In this document: one piece after another, positions 21,853 to 33,569 of the stretch
Layout: every line of letters starts with the position of its first letter
Position numbering within the stretch: position 1 is the stretch's first letter
Source: Zymoseptoria tritici IPO323
Taxonomy: Eukaryota > Ascomycota > Dothideomycetes > Mycosphaerellales > Mycosphaerellaceae
Assembly: GCF_000219625.1 (NCBI RefSeq)
Contig: NC_018212.1
Coordinates: 62,001-126,000, forward strand
Length of the DNA stretch: 64,000 nt
Direction: 5' to 3'
Notes under the pieces: generated by a model
Told to the model about the DNA's origin: nothing
Seen by the model: only the letters and a program-made list of their open reading frames with translations
The model's database searches: none
Translations under genes and position numbers: made by a program

Positions 21853-22257
21853 GGTTGCGGCGTGTGCTGGAATCGTTGTCGAGTTGCAGACGCGGGCGAT
21901 CAGGCTGAGGTGTGCGACATCTTAGCTTGAGGCGCTTTCTCCTCAACGTCCTGCTGTATGGCTGATCGTTTGTTGAGTCGGCCAGGTCCATCGAAGGATG
22001 ATCTAGCAGGTGGCTGCAGATGTACGTACCGTGATCCAACCCACCGTTCAGGAGAGTTGGATGCGAAGCGCTGTCAGATGCTGGGTACCTTATGAGTGGT
22101 CTTGATGGACCAGCAACATTTTGAAGACTTTCAATTTTCGTCCAATGTCTGCAGTCCTGCATTCCGACAGCATCATTGCTGGAACATCCCATGTACATGC
22201 CTGCCAACGCCACGCTAATTTTGCAATCAAGAAGCTCACACAGTTCCCCATCTGTAC

Positions 22258-22901
22258 TCAATGCTCCGGCGCATCAGGCAGCCTCTCAATCACATACTTG
22301 CCCCTCGCCACGCTCAGAATCGGCACACCGGGCACTTTCCTGATCCGTCTCTTCAAGTCCCTATCGTTCGTCGCCACCAAGTACACTCTCTGCTTCATGA
22401 CCCGGTCGACAATGCAGTCATCTGCATATGTTCCCTTGTGATCGCACTGCAGCCTCTCCCATCTCTCATCTCTTGCAATCTGTAATGCGATGCGGTACTT
22501 CGGTCCCAGCTTTTCCAACTCGGCCATGACGCAGGAGGTGATGATTGGTGTGCAGGTCGCGTAGAGCGTGTCCATTAATGTCGGGAGGAGCGGGAGTTTG
22601 TGGTGGACGGTGTGGGAGAGGAAATTGGTATCGACGAGGACTTGGTAAGGTGGTTGCAGGGCGGTGTTGTGTTGAAAGAACATGCTGCTGGGGACTTGTG
22701 GGCTGTGAGGGAGTCAGTGTTGTGTTCGGGAGGAGAAAGATGCAGCAAGACGTACACATCGCGAACGACATTGTCGCCTTGCTCTTTCTTCTTCTTCTCG
22801 TCGCTCTCATTTTTCATGATGTTCTTCTTCACTCGGGCATCACGCTGGCTGATCACCCGCTTGACGGCGCCGAACTTGCGCGTCTTCTTCTGGACACCCA
22901 T
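22258..22901 (-). CDS. FCF1: rRNA-processing PIN-domain protein Fcf1 (Utp24)
   Basis: Exons 22901-22756 and 22702-22258 give 196 residues, the usual length. Exon 1 is the basic N-terminal arm (MGVQKKTRKFGAVKRVISQR); the intron has GTACGT and CACAG and restores VPQVPSSMFFQHNTALQPPY. The PIN domain has the first acidic residue in VDTNFLSHTV, SCVMAELEKLG with the second, and CIVDRVMKQRVYLVATNDRDLKRRIR with the remaining acidic residues. Fcf1 is the SSU-processome nuclease implicated in cutting pre-rRNA at sites A1/A2 in the nucleolus. It is divergently placed to the Csi2-like gene with 515 bp between starts. Confidence 0.95.
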
Positions 22902-23416
22902 CGTGGCGATGAATGTGTTGCGCCGGTCAAGTGTTGGAAGAAGTCGCAAATCTCGAATCGTGAAATCGTGAAATGTCTCCCGCGGGCAAGATTTCGAATA
23001 AAGTTCCGGGTAGTCACCACAAGCGGTCGCGCTTGCCGTCCCTTGTTCTAAAATCAGATCCGATCGCCCCGCCTTGCCGGCTTGGTGCTTGCGTACCATC
23101 CCCTGCGGCCCTGCAAGCACTCTGCATCTCGTTCTTCTATTGTGACATCAAACATTCACACCACTTCCGAGTCGCAATACGGCATCGACCTCACTTTCGC
23201 TACGGATAACACCACACTCGCTCAAACGGACATCCTCGCGACCCCCATCGATCGCCACGCAGCAACCGTCGACGCCAGAGCGGCTGGGAACAACGGTACC
23301 CCGTTAGCCACCACCGATCAAATCCTTGCAAGAAACACAGAGCTTCCGACTGTTTACAACCACACACACACATCGCAAGGAACAACAGACCACTTGCTCA
23401 ATCCACACACAACGAT

Positions 23417-24580
23417 ATGCGTCCCAGCCTCAGACACAACAAGGCGTCGACAGTGCTGGCGCTGTTGGCAGCGCCAGTGGTGTATGCACAAGGAAACAAT
23501 AATAACAATCAGAACAACAACGACAACGACCTACCCGACCTGAACACGATAACGAACGAAGCTGCGCAATCGACTCAATCAGCAGCGTCCTCGAGAGCCT
23601 CAACTCAGACAGACGATGCGAACACAGCGGAGGAGACAGACTCTGCATCATCTGCGTCTTCAGCGACGTTTCCTGACGCTGTCACCTCCAGCTCTACATT
23701 CGCAGGACTGAAGGGACTGCCCACCATCGCTGGCGCTGGTGTTCCGGACTTGGTCATTCCCTTCACGGAAGCCGCGCCTTTCATGCAACGCTCCAGCATG
23801 CCCGAGGGTACAGTGTTCATTGCTGTGGGCGCAGTCCTCGCACTGTTCGGCGCATGTATCCTTCTTTGGCGGGTCCTGGTCGCATGGAGTATCAATCGCT
23901 CGGTCAAGCGATCAGCAATAGCCTCTATCCGTGGTGGTGGCGAGAAGAGCTCTGGCAACACATGGGCGCCACACTCCGCTGGAAAGGCAGCCTACTACAA
24001 GGAGTACGAGACCGGCAGCAGCATGTCTCTCGATCAATTGAATAGCCAGGGCAAACCACTAAGACCGTTTCGCGACGACCACGACGCCGTTAAGAGACAG
24101 TCCTCCGCGCCAGTCAACGGCCTCTTCTTCTCGCCTACCGCCCAGACCTCAAACCGCGCCAGCTCCGCAGTGTACGACAACCGAGCGTCCGCATACCTTC
24201 CGGCTGGCTACTATGCTTCTCCCTCCGCCGACATCGCTGGCGCCCGAAGCTCCACATACGGCGCATCGTCTCTGGCCCCCTACGCCCGACACAGCCAGGC
24301 CGTCACGCCTTCGCCACCCGAAACGCCTGACAACTCAGCTTCTCGTAGTACGTCCGCATACTACGGCGCGGCGACATCAAGAGACGGAACGCGACCACAT
24401 GATCGTCAGGGCCAGAGTAGTCGGGATGGTAGATATGCAGGCGCGAGCAGCTCGTCGCTGGCTGTTGGCATTGGTGGCAACGCGCACGGCAATGAATACC
24501 TGGGCGGACAAAGGGCGCCGAGTCAGGTCTTTGACGACATGCTAGATGTGCATGGGAATGGGCCCAGAGAACGGTATTGA
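23417..24580 (+). CDS. Csi2-like single-pass membrane protein
   Basis: Single exon of 387 residues. A signal-like segment (KASTVLALLAAPVVYAQG) is followed by an Asn- and Ser/Thr-rich lumenal or extracellular stretch. Then comes a conserved core GLPTIAGAGVPDLVIPFTEA and one transmembrane helix (GTVFIAVGAVLALFGACILL) with a basic cytoplasmic flank (SINRSVKRSA). The tail is long and Ser/Tyr-rich with low complexity. The layout and the core motif resemble the fungal Csi2 family, linked in yeast to chitin synthesis and vacuolar localisation; that link is from family knowledge and recall, not shown by the sequence. The alternative is an unrelated single-pass cell-wall sensor. Confidence 0.65.
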   Translation: MRPSLRHNKASTVLALLAAPVVYAQGNNNNNQNNNDNDLPDLNTITNEAAQSTQSAASSRASTQTDDANTAEETDSASSASSATFPDAVTSSSTFAGLKGLPTIAGAGVPDLVIPFTEAAPFMQRSSMPEGTVFIAVGAVLALFGACILLWRVLVAWSINRSVKRSAIASIRGGGEKSSGNTWAPHSAGKAAYYKEYETGSSMSLDQLNSQGKPLRPFRDDHDAVKRQSSAPVNGLFFSPTAQTSNRASSAVYDNRASAYLPAGYYASPSADIAGARSSTYGASSLAPYARHSQAVTPSPPETPDNSASRSTSAYYGAATSRDGTRPHDRQGQSSRDGRYAGASSSSLAVGIGGNAHGNEYLGGQRAPSQVFDDMLDVHGNGPRERY

Positions 24581-25076
24581 GATGGGTTTGGCGGGGTGAT
24601 GGGAAATGCATGTACAAACGGAGTCATGGGCCAGGGTTGAAATTTGATGGAGATCTTTTAAGCGGTGGAAATTTGTTTGAGCGGATTCACGACGATGAGG
24701 TCTTTGCGAGGAATCGCAGCATTCGACTCCCGACAGGTTATGTAGTGATGAACTCTCAGCGGGTGGACGACACGATGGTTGAACGGATGTGCGTCTGAAT
24801 GCGGGATCCTTGAGTTGTGGGAGAGAGAATGATCATTCATAGCAATATCAACAGAACAGTGACACAGCGCTCAGGCAGTACAAAGTGCCATCCCGTGAAC
24901 ATTTGACCATGGCTATATGCATGCCCTTTCGACCCTTCCATTGTGTCATATTCCTGTCGCGCGTCGAGACGCGCTTTCCCCAAAGTTAAAGCTTCGACGT
25001 CACAACCACAGCTCACTTCAAACATCGCATTTGCCATTGACCTCACACTTACTTCTCTCTCACATGGCTTGCGAGG
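24581..25076. other. Intergenic region between CSI2-like and MSH3 genes
   Basis: About 500 bp holding the 3' end of one gene and the promoter of MSH3. No RNA gene or repeat was recognised. Confidence 0.4.
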
Positions 25077-28000
25077 ATGGTGTCTAACAACCCTCCTCCC
25101 TCGTCTCAGAGGAAGTCACAGGCGTCGATCTCCAGTTTCTTCACGCCAAAGGCAACGGCGACACCCAAAGCAGTGGCCAACCATGCTCCACCACCACCAG
25201 CAACCAATGGACGGAAGACGCCGACACTTCCTACTGACAAGAGTGACGACCTGTTCATGAGTGACGGGGACGACGACGACCTCCTTCGGAATGGCACGAG
25301 CAGAATCTCCACCTTGACAAAGCGAGCTACGTACGATGAGGATCACGCAGATGATGAGGTTTTGCCCGCGCCGAAACGACGGAAAGTCAGCCCACCACAA
25401 GATGTCGCAGCACATGGTGCGCGATCAGCACTTGAGCAAATCTCCGCAGCCTCACCCGGAACTGGCCGGGCACCAAGAATGACTGCACGAACCTCGAAGT
25501 ATGCCTTCTCTAGCGATCCTGCAGCTGCCAACGACGAGAACGAGGAACAAGAGGAAGACGATGAACAAGAAAAGAAGAGGAAGGCGAAGCTGCACGAAAG
25601 ATTCGTCAAGAATTTGGGGAGACCGGACAGCTTGGCCGAGTTTAAGAGAAAGAATGGCTTCGTAGAGGACGAAGCTGCAGCTGGCGAGGATGGAGACGAG
25701 GACGAAGAAGAGGATGCCGAGCCCACACAAGCCAAAGGCAAGGGCAAGAAAGCACCGGTGCAGAGAAAGGGCAAAGACAAACTCACGCCCCTGCAGAGAC
25801 AAGTCGTGGATCTCAAACGCAAGCACCCAGACGCTCTGCTCATTGTTGAAGCGGGATACAAATATCGCCTTTTCGGCGAAGATGCACGGATAGCTGCGAA
25901 AGTGCTGGCGATCATGTGTATTCCTGGCAAATATCGCTTCGACGAGCATCCTTCCGAAGCACATCTCGATCGATTCGCCTCGGCCAGCTTCCCGACCCAC
26001 CGTCTGCATGTACATGTCAAACGGCTGGTGTCAGCTGGGCACAAAGTTGGTATCGTACGACAGCTGGAAACAGCGGCATTGAAGGCGGCAGGCAGCAACA
26101 AGAGCAAGATATTCGAGCGAGGTTTGACGAATCTGTACACGAAAGGCACGTATATCGATGACGAAGATGGACTGGTTGGAGGAGGTCCGGATGGAAATGG
26201 AGCACCAGCAACAGGTCATCTGCTGTGTCTGACAGAGAGCTATCCGAAAGGCGCTGGTTCCGACGAGAAGGTCCAGATTGGCCTCATCGCCGTGCAGCCT
26301 GGGACGGGAGACATCATTTACGATGACTTCGAGGATGGCTGGATGCGGAGTGAGCTAGAGACCAGATTGCTGCACATCTCGCCTTGCGAGTTTCTTGTCG
26401 TCGGAGAGGTGTCCAAGGCAACGGAGAAGCTCGTGCAGCATCTTTCAGGAGGCGACGATGCCAGACTTGAGCGGGCTGAGAAGCCGAAGACCATGGCAGC
26501 GATGTCGTACAGCCACATCACCAAGTTCTACGCCGACAAACTGAAAGACGATGGTCCGACGCCGTCGCAAGTAGAGGCATCAGAGGAGAAGGGCACACTT
26601 CTGGATAAGGTCCACAAGTTGTCCGAGAACGCCACAATCTGTCTCTCTGCGATGATCACACATCTCACCGACTATGGCTTGCAACACGTATTCGATCTGA
26701 CAAAGTGCTTCCAATCGTTCAGCGCACGATCCCACATGTTGCTCAACGGCAATACTCTGACAAGTCTGGAGATCTACCGCAACCAGACGGATCAGACTGA
26801 GAATGGTAGTCTCTTCTGGACTCTCAACCGGACACAGACGAAGTTTGGGCAGCGACTGTTGAGGAAGTGGGTCGGCAGGCCTTTGCTAGAGCGGGAGAGA
26901 CTCGACGAGCGATTGGCCGCTGTGGAGGAGCTGAAAGATGGCGCAGGACGTCTGGGCGTCGACAAGATCACAAGTCTTCTGGGAAAGATCAGGAACGACC
27001 TCGAGAGAACACTCATTCGAATCTACTACAAGAAGTGCTCCAGGTCGGAACTCCTGTCGTTACTCCAGACATTGCAGATGATTGCACAGGAGTATGCGAC
27101 TGTGACATCTCCTGACGCTGCTGGATTTGAATCGAAGGTCATCAACGAGGCGATTGCTTCGCTGCCGCGCATTGCAGACGACGTCTTGCAGTATCTGAAT
27201 CGCATGAATGCCCAGGCAGCAAGGGCAGACGACAAGTACGGTTTCTTCCGTGACGAGTACGAAACGGAAGACATCACAGATCACAAATGCGGCATTGTTG
27301 CTGTGGAACATGACCTCAACGAATTCAAGGCCACCGCAGCCACACTTTTGAAGAGGAAGCAAGTCAGTTATGTGACGGTGTCTGAGATCGACTACCTCAT
27401 CGAATTGCCTCAAGACATGCTGAAGAACGTCCCAGCGTCCTGGGTCAAGATCAGCAGTACGAAGAAGGTCGCGCGCTTCCATGCTCCAGAGGTCATCAAA
27501 CTCATCCGCGAACGTGACCAGCACAAGGAAGCTCTGTCGAATGCATGCGATGCTGCGTTCACTGCCCTGCTCACAGAGATTGCTGCACAGTACCAGCCCT
27601 TCCGCGACTGCATCCAATCTCTCGCTCTACTCGACTGTCTTCTCTCGCTTGCCTCTGTCGCTTCTCAACCCGGCTATTGCAAACCAACCTTCAGCGATCA
27701 ACCCGGAATCGACATCAAAGCCGCTCGCCATCCGATGGTTGAACAGATCCTACTCGACGCTTTTGTCCCGAACGACATTCATCTCTCCGCCGACACAACC
27801 CGCGCCCTGCTCATCACCGGTCCAAACATGGGCGGCAAATCCTCATACGTCCGCAGCATTGCCCTCGTTGCCATCATGGCCCAGATCGGATCCTACGTTC
27901 CTGCCAAGTCCGCACGCCTAGGACTCCTCGATGCAGTCTTCACTCGCATGGGCGCATTCGACAATATGATGAAAGGTGAGAGTACGTTTATGGTCGAACT

Positions 28001-28529
28001 CGGTGAGACGGCGGATGTTCTCAAGCAGGCTACACCTCGTAGTCTGGTCATTCTGGATGAGCTGGGACGAGGTACGAGCACTCACGATGGTGTGGCGATT
28101 GCGGAGGCCGTGCTGGTGGACGTCGTGGAGCGCATCAAGTGCTTCACGCTGTTCATCACGCATTACCAGAGTCTTGCGCGGGCAGTGGAGAAGAAGTGGG
28201 GCACTGAGGGTGTAGATGTGAAGAATGTGCACATGCGCTTCACGGAAGATGGAGGAGATGATGAAGCAGGCGGTAAGAATGTCACGTTCCTCTACGAGGT
28301 TGGAGAGGGTACAGCGCATCGGAGTTATGGGTTGAATGTGGCGAGATTGGCGGGACTGCCGAAGAGTTTGCTCGAAGTAGCGGGGAAGAGAAGTGGTGAG
28401 ATGGAGCTGGAAGAAGGCAGAAGGCGGTTGGGGTATTTGGCGAGAGTCCTGGGCGGAGTGCTCAACGAAGGAAATGGAGCCTCCGCAGGGGAGCTGGAGA
28501 AGCTGATCGAAGGCGTGGAGCAGCTGTGA
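25077..28529 (+). CDS. MSH3: DNA mismatch repair protein Msh3
   Basis: A single intronless frame of 1150 residues. Near residue 15 a PCNA-binding (PIP-like) motif QxxISSFF is followed by a disordered acidic/basic arm. The mismatch-recognition MutS domain I starts at [20 protein letters not shown] with the [15 protein letters not shown] block. Msh3-type features are the Tyr-Lys (KYR) in place of the Msh6/MutS Phe-x-Glu motif. Connector, lever ([11 protein letters not shown]) and clamp regions follow. The ATPase has Walker A ([19 protein letters not shown], about residue 915) and Walker B with [12 protein letters not shown] (about residue 993). With Msh2 it forms MutS-beta, which repairs insertion/deletion loops. 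Nothing appears broken. Confidence 0.96.
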   Translation: MVSNNPPPSSQRKSQASISSFFTPKATATPKAVANHAPPPPATNGRKTPTLPTDKSDDLFMSDGDDDDLLRNGTSRISTLTKRATYDEDHADDEVLPAPKRRKVSPPQDVAAHGARSALEQISAASPGTGRAPRMTARTSKYAFSSDPAAANDENEEQEEDDEQEKKRKAKLHERFVKNLGRPDSLAEFKRKNGFVEDEAAAGEDGDEDEEEDAEPTQAKGKGKKAPVQRKGKDKLTPLQRQVVDLKRKHPDALLIVEAGYKYRLFGEDARIAAKVLAIMCIPGKYRFDEHPSEAHLDRFASASFPTHRLHVHVKRLVSAGHKVGIVRQLETAALKAAGSNKSKIFERGLTNLYTKGTYIDDEDGLVGGGPDGNGAPATGHLLCLTESYPKGAGSDEKVQIGLIAVQPGTGDIIYDDFEDGWMRSELETRLLHISPCEFLVVGEVSKATEKLVQHLSGGDDARLERAEKPKTMAAMSYSHITKFYADKLKDDGPTPSQVEASEEKGTLLDKVHKLSENATICLSAMITHLTDYGLQHVFDLTKCFQSFSARSHMLLNGNTLTSLEIYRNQTDQTENGSLFWTLNRTQTKFGQRLLRKWVGRPLLERERLDERLAAVEELKDGAGRLGVDKITSLLGKIRNDLERTLIRIYYKKCSRSELLSLLQTLQMIAQEYATVTSPDAAGFESKVINEAIASLPRIADDVLQYLNRMNAQAARADDKYGFFRDEYETEDITDHKCGIVAVEHDLNEFKATAATLLKRKQVSYVTVSEIDYLIELPQDMLKNVPASWVKISSTKKVARFHAPEVIKLIRERDQHKEALSNACDAAFTALLTEIAAQYQPFRDCIQSLALLDCLLSLASVASQPGYCKPTFSDQPGIDIKAARHPMVEQILLDAFVPNDIHLSADTTRALLITGPNMGGKSSYVRSIALVAIMAQIGSYVPAKSARLGLLDAVFTRMGAFDNMMKGESTFMVELGETADVLKQATPRSLVILDELGRGTSTHDGVAIAEAVLVDVVERIKCFTLFITHYQSLARAVEKKWGTEGVDVKNVHMRFTEDGGDDEAGGKNVTFLYEVGEGTAHRSYGLNVARLAGLPKSLLEVAGKRSGEMELEEGRRRLGYLARVLGGVLNEGNGASAGELEKLIEGVEQL

Positions 28530-29642
28530 TGAAAGTTGCCGGTGGAAGGATAAGTCCCAATATGTGCATGAGACATGATAGTTGACATATTCCAGGTCGA
28601 AGTCTCCGTTCCATGTCATTGGCTTACTTGCGATCGTTGCACAATGCGGGCCTGTAACCTCATGGCGGCTAGTCTTATCGTCCCTAGACCACTCTTTTCT
28701 TGGAGGTCCGGACATAAGACAGCAGTCTAGCTAAAACACGAGTGTCTTGTCTCTGGTTTCAATTGTTGAAGCATGGCTGCAAGGGAAAGGTCCAACGACA
28801 AAGACGTATGCAGCTTGCTGCGTCCCGCTTGGAGGATTCCTAGAACAAAGGATTCCTTGCGGGCATGAGTTCAGGGGGGTTTCGACTTGATCTTCCTTTC
28901 CTGCTTGAAGTTTTCTTTTGTCCGCTTGGGACCACACCGACCTCGTTGACCTTGCTTCTCAGGCGGTGCCCTCATATACTATACTCACCACACTGGCAAG
29001 TATACACATTCACCACACGATCGGATACTCCTGAGATGACAGGCCTTCACGACCACTACCCGGCTCCGGACCGCCAGTCACACCTCGATGGGGGTCGGAA
29101 GGACATCATTGCCTCGAATTGCGAGTCGCACACATTATGGCAGATATCTTCGTCAGGCCCGTGGCGGCGAGTATAAGCAACGTCGATCGATATCCAGCGA
29201 TGCTGATATGCATATCAGTCCGCGCATCACCGGCAGCCAGCTCCCAGGGGTCAACACTCCCTCCAACACCTCCTCGACTAGCCAAGCATCACTGGATCGA
29301 CTGCATAGCGCTTCCGCTCTTCTTTGCGATGCGTTACCACGCCTTCTGGTCACCCTCCTCGTGAATGGCATTGTTCAACGGAAGCCGAAATGATAATGGC
29401 CCCTTTGTTCGTTGCCATCTTGCCTGAGGCTGGACATACGCGCTATGCAATTCACGTCCACACGACACAATCGCCTCGTGAAGTGTGTCGCTTCACGTAT
29501 CTTTTCAAGATGCTTCCTAGCACGCATCCAAAAGCTCTTATTTCCTTTCCCTTCTTCCAGAACTCTCTTCCTTTCATCCACGGCGACGCTCCAAGCGAAC
29601 GATACAACGACAAGACACTTTTCCGAATAAGTGTTGTTGAAC
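28530..29642. other. Intergenic region
   Basis: About 1.1 kb between MSH3 and the interrupted OTU-like gene. Frames are short and lack support. The last 100 bp are C/T-rich, as expected just before a fungal start codon. Confidence 0.4.
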
Positions 29643-32567
29643 ATGGCACCAACCAGTGCATCGCCGGAAGCCTCCTCCAGCGACGCGCAGAGTCAAGGAT
29701 CCACTGGACGCTCGACCAGCCCCTCGATTGGTGTTGCACCGACTATCGAAGTCTCTCATCGATACTACGTAGTGCATGATGAAGCGATCGCAGATGGCAT
29801 CACATATGCCCAGCCATCCGCCCAATCGGATGGATACACTCTGTATCGCGCTCTAGCACGCATGCTGATAGGAGACCCGACAAGACACGGTGCCATCGTG
29901 GAAGCGGTATTAAACTTTGCGATCCGCGTGCGTTCCAACAAGGCGCACCCGTTGCACTTCCAATACCTTGCGCAAGAAGTGTGATTCAGGGACCGCACTG
30001 GGCGCGAGTTGTTCTCCCTTCTCGACTGTCCGGACCTTCGACCAAGGCAGGAAGTGTACTGGATCATCGCGCATGCGCTCGGTATTAGGATCGCGGTCTA
30101 CGCTACCATCACGCCCGAAGGAGAGCTCCGAGAGTTGCTGGCCTCCGCTGGTGCCACGACGAGACCCACTTACTCATTGCTCAAGACCACGTGTGATGGG
30201 CCGATTCAATCCCGATTCTCGGGTCTGATGCCTGACGAGTCTGGCAAGGAGCTGATCGAATATCTACTGAGCACGAAAGCGGAGATGACGGATGGTCTAT
30301 CTGGCGATAAGTTCCATGGTTTGGAGATCAAGAAAATGGTATGGGCCTGGAAGAAGCGCCCTGGCGGTCTAAAGGTGTCATGCTTCAACGAGCATCGACC
30401 AAAATCGACCATGGAAGACTTGGATCTCGATCGTTCTCCCATGAAGCGCATGGATGTGATGACGATCGTGGTCAACGAGGCGAATCAGCTACCTGCGGCA
30501 CTCGACATTTTCAAGAAAGCCATGGAGCTCGCGCCCGGTCAGAAGAGAAAGGTCCGTGTTTCCGATCAGTGTCGAGACGGCACGTTGAAGCCATATTGCT
30601 CAGTTGACTTCGAGTTCAAAAAACTTGATGAAAAAAAGGTCCTCTACAAGGACCGGAGGGGGCAACAAGCTCTGGTTGATTCTGGCGAGGTGGAGGAGCT
30701 CTGTTCCGTGGTCAGCATCGCGATTGGGAGACACCTCTGCATCATCTTCAACGTCTTACAGATGATGGAGCACCCGAACGAACAGACTGTGCCCGCCCTC
30801 TACCAGCTCTTCAGCGAAGTTATCTTCGACGCGAGAATCTGCAAGTTGTGGTGGAATTTGCAGTCGGACTTCACGGTGATGAACAACACGATTGCCCATC
30901 TCTACCAAGGGACACCGCGAGAGGCTTTCTCCCACACCTCATACCGGGGTGTGAAGTACAACGTCACTCCGACGTGGAAGCTCCAGAGTCCGTTCTTCAA
31001 CGGAGAGCGGCCAGAGGATCTGTCTTTCCCGTCGTCGCAAAAGCCGTGCGATCTTCATGCCGGCAGCACAGAATACGTCGGAATGTCCTGCCCCTGCCAA
31101 ACCGGCAACATCGACATCGCCGCTCTGCTGAATCACTTCTGCAGACTCCAAGGTTTGCACATCGAGAAGTTGCATTGGACCGGTTACAGATATTGATTCA
31201 ACTACTCCGGCTTCCTGTCCTGCATGCTGCAGCACAACCGTCTCTTCTCAATTGTGAGCTGGATGAAAGATTGCATGGATCTCAGCGCGCTTGATAGCTT
31301 GCCAGGTGGCTTCTACCAGAACCTGGGTGGCCCTAACATGCAGAACGACGACTGTGCCATGGCGTACAATATTGGCGATGTCGTCGGCCAAAACTTGGCC
31401 TTCGAACAACTTATGGCAAACGATGACGTGAAGCTCACTGCTGACTGCTTGGAGCGATATGCTACCAAGGACCTCTGGCCCGCACCGCGGCCGTTCAAGC
31501 AAATGCTGTCAAAGTTCAAGGAGACCTCGGGCATACCACTGTACGAAGACAATTCTCGACTGTTTACGACTCAGCGGTTCGTCAACGAGCAAGTGTCCGA
31601 GACCAAATTTGTCGTTTCAACTCTGACATCCGACACTTCGCTATGGAATACGAAGTACCTGTCTCCGTGGGAACATGATCGTCGAGTGGAAGTCAGCCGG
31701 TCCATTTCGTCACCGGATCAAGGCACGCCGGTTCAGAGCACGCTATTCAGAGCACCAACCACGAAAGAACAGGAAGGTCTCGCAACTCGCAAGAAAAAGC
31801 TAATGACTCGATTGACCGACCCGAGACGATTGTGGTTGCCAGTATCGTGCGCAAACCTCATCGAAGAGGAGTACGAAGGCCCGGTCGTGCGTGCTGGTAC
31901 GACCCAGTCCGAGGCTCTGCTTGAATTTGCACTGTCCGAGCACGTTGTTGCCGGCACCACGCCGCCACCAGGGTTCGGCGCTGCCATCGGCTCTGGCGAG
32001 GGTCTGCCGGGATTCTTGAAGAGGAGACCTGGGACCAATCTGCCATTGGCAAAGGAGATCTACAAAGCATTGTCCTCGAAGCGGTCTAGCATCAGAAATA
32101 CATCAGGCGCCGCGACGACAATGGTCGAAGGGCGGGAGCCGAGAGTGACTCAGTCGGACTTGACTCCAAAACAGATGGCCGAGAAAGCCGTCGAGGAAAT
32201 CATCAAGACAATGTGGTGTTCGCGCGAGCAAGTAGACGACTGGCTGCTTGCTCACTATGCGAAACAAGACGTCCAAGCAGAGATCGACAAGGAGGAAGAA
32301 ATCAATTTGATGCACGGCCTGCCGAGCGTCGTCGATCATGGCGATGTGTTCGACCCGGAAGGGCGCGAGTACCGGCGCATGGTCGAGGGGGCCGCTGACT
32401 AGAACAGGCCAGCTCTTCTGATCGTGCCGGAGACATATGCAGACGGCACGTGGAAGTCGGCAGCGACCATGACGCTAGAAGGACTAAGCCTGCTCGCACC
32501 GACAGAATTCAAGACTGACGACGGGTGGAAGGCGTTTGCAAGCAAGCGCAAAGACTTGGGACTGTGA
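29643..32567 (+). pseudogene. Large unknown gene (975 codons) with three in-frame stops; OTU-like N-terminus
   Basis: One frame runs from the ATG at 29643 (MAPTSASPEASSSDAQ) to TGA at 32565-32567. It is open except for TGA at 29982, TGA at 31194 and TAG at 32400; coding-like sequence continues across each, with no frameshift and no splice sites that would remove them. Each stop is one C-to-T step from CGA, CGA and CAG. Residues about 55-165 resemble the OTU protease fold: SDGYTLYRALARMLIGDPTR sits where D-G-N-C-L-F-R-A-L is expected, followed by a block with EVYWIIAHALGIRIAVYATI. The catalytic cysteine position is threonine, so it would not be an active deubiquitinase. Later regions are unrecognised; a helical segment near 32170-32330 has a faint UBA-like look. 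Alternatives are a recently inactivated gene or stop-codon readthrough. Confidence 0.6.
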
Positions 32568-33107
32568 ATGACAGATGGCATGTAAGAGTGGAAGCCATTT
32601 CGCGAAGATCTTTGGACAGGAAATAACGGCATGATGATGATGACGATGATGATGAACGATTGGCAATGGAAGACGGGAGCATTGGGTTTGGACAGGGAGC
32701 GAAGGCATGGACGGGAAATGAATGGAAGCCAAGGTCACTCGGACCGCTGCCGTACTCAGGCCTAGCAATGTACATAACGAACACACGAACTGACAATGAT
32801 GATGATATCGCTCAACGCACTTCGGTAGGATAGAACAGCTGGAATACTTAAGCAAATTCGAACCCAATACTTCGCAGTCTTTGACAACCATGCCTTCATT
32901 ACTTTTCCAGGTAGCTCTACTTTCTTGCAAGGCCTTGCATCCTCTGTGCGCTCTGTCAAACAGTTCAATTGCGCAGCTGTGCCGTGACTGACCACACGCG
33001 TACCAAGGAAACCATGTGTAAAGAGGAGTGAAGAGATCGAAACGACGGCAGTAAAATGATAGTAGAAGACCATTGCAAGGGGTTATATACGTAGGATATC
33101 GTCATTC
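32568..33107. other. Intergenic region with a short GAT microsatellite
   Basis: A (GAT)n/(GAC) tract is seen at about 32629-32655. No gene is supported here. Confidence 0.45.
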
Positions 33108-33360
33108 AAGCACATACGACCACAGATAGATGAAAAATCGGCTTCCCATCCGATCAGCCAGACGAACTTCGTGTCGCCTCGACCGATATCCGGTCGCCCG
33201 TCGCCAGATGCGCGGAACGCGGTCTCAGGACGGTGAGACCTGGCATTTGCCACGTCCGTCGTCCGCCCACCTTGTTTGACTCTTCTCCGTCCCTTCGCAC
33301 CCAGTCCGTCGCCTAGAAACAGGTCGTCGAAGATCGGGAAACAGAATGGAATACCCGGTC
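33108..33360 (-). repeat. Dispersed repeat, unmutated copy
   Basis: About 230 bp (33130-33360) matches 59960-60190 as its reverse complement, and its first 51 bp also match 3098-3152. Differences from the 59960 copy are mainly TG to TA or CA to TA in that copy, the RIP pattern. It carries no coding frame of its own that I can support and lies just upstream of the DUF3435 gene. Confidence 0.8.
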
Positions 33361-33569
33361 CCAGGTTGCTTACATCACAGCACATAACGGGGCACAGTAT
33401 GGACTAATTCCTGTATAGCTTACAATATCTCGAGGCGATATTCACTTGGCTGCTAGCACGGTGCTAATAGAATCACCCAAGGATTTACAGCACTCTTGTC
33501 TGCCTCCTGACCGCCCGGCTCCTCTACAAAGAACTCCGCAAGCACCTTACACTAGAAGCCCACGACACG

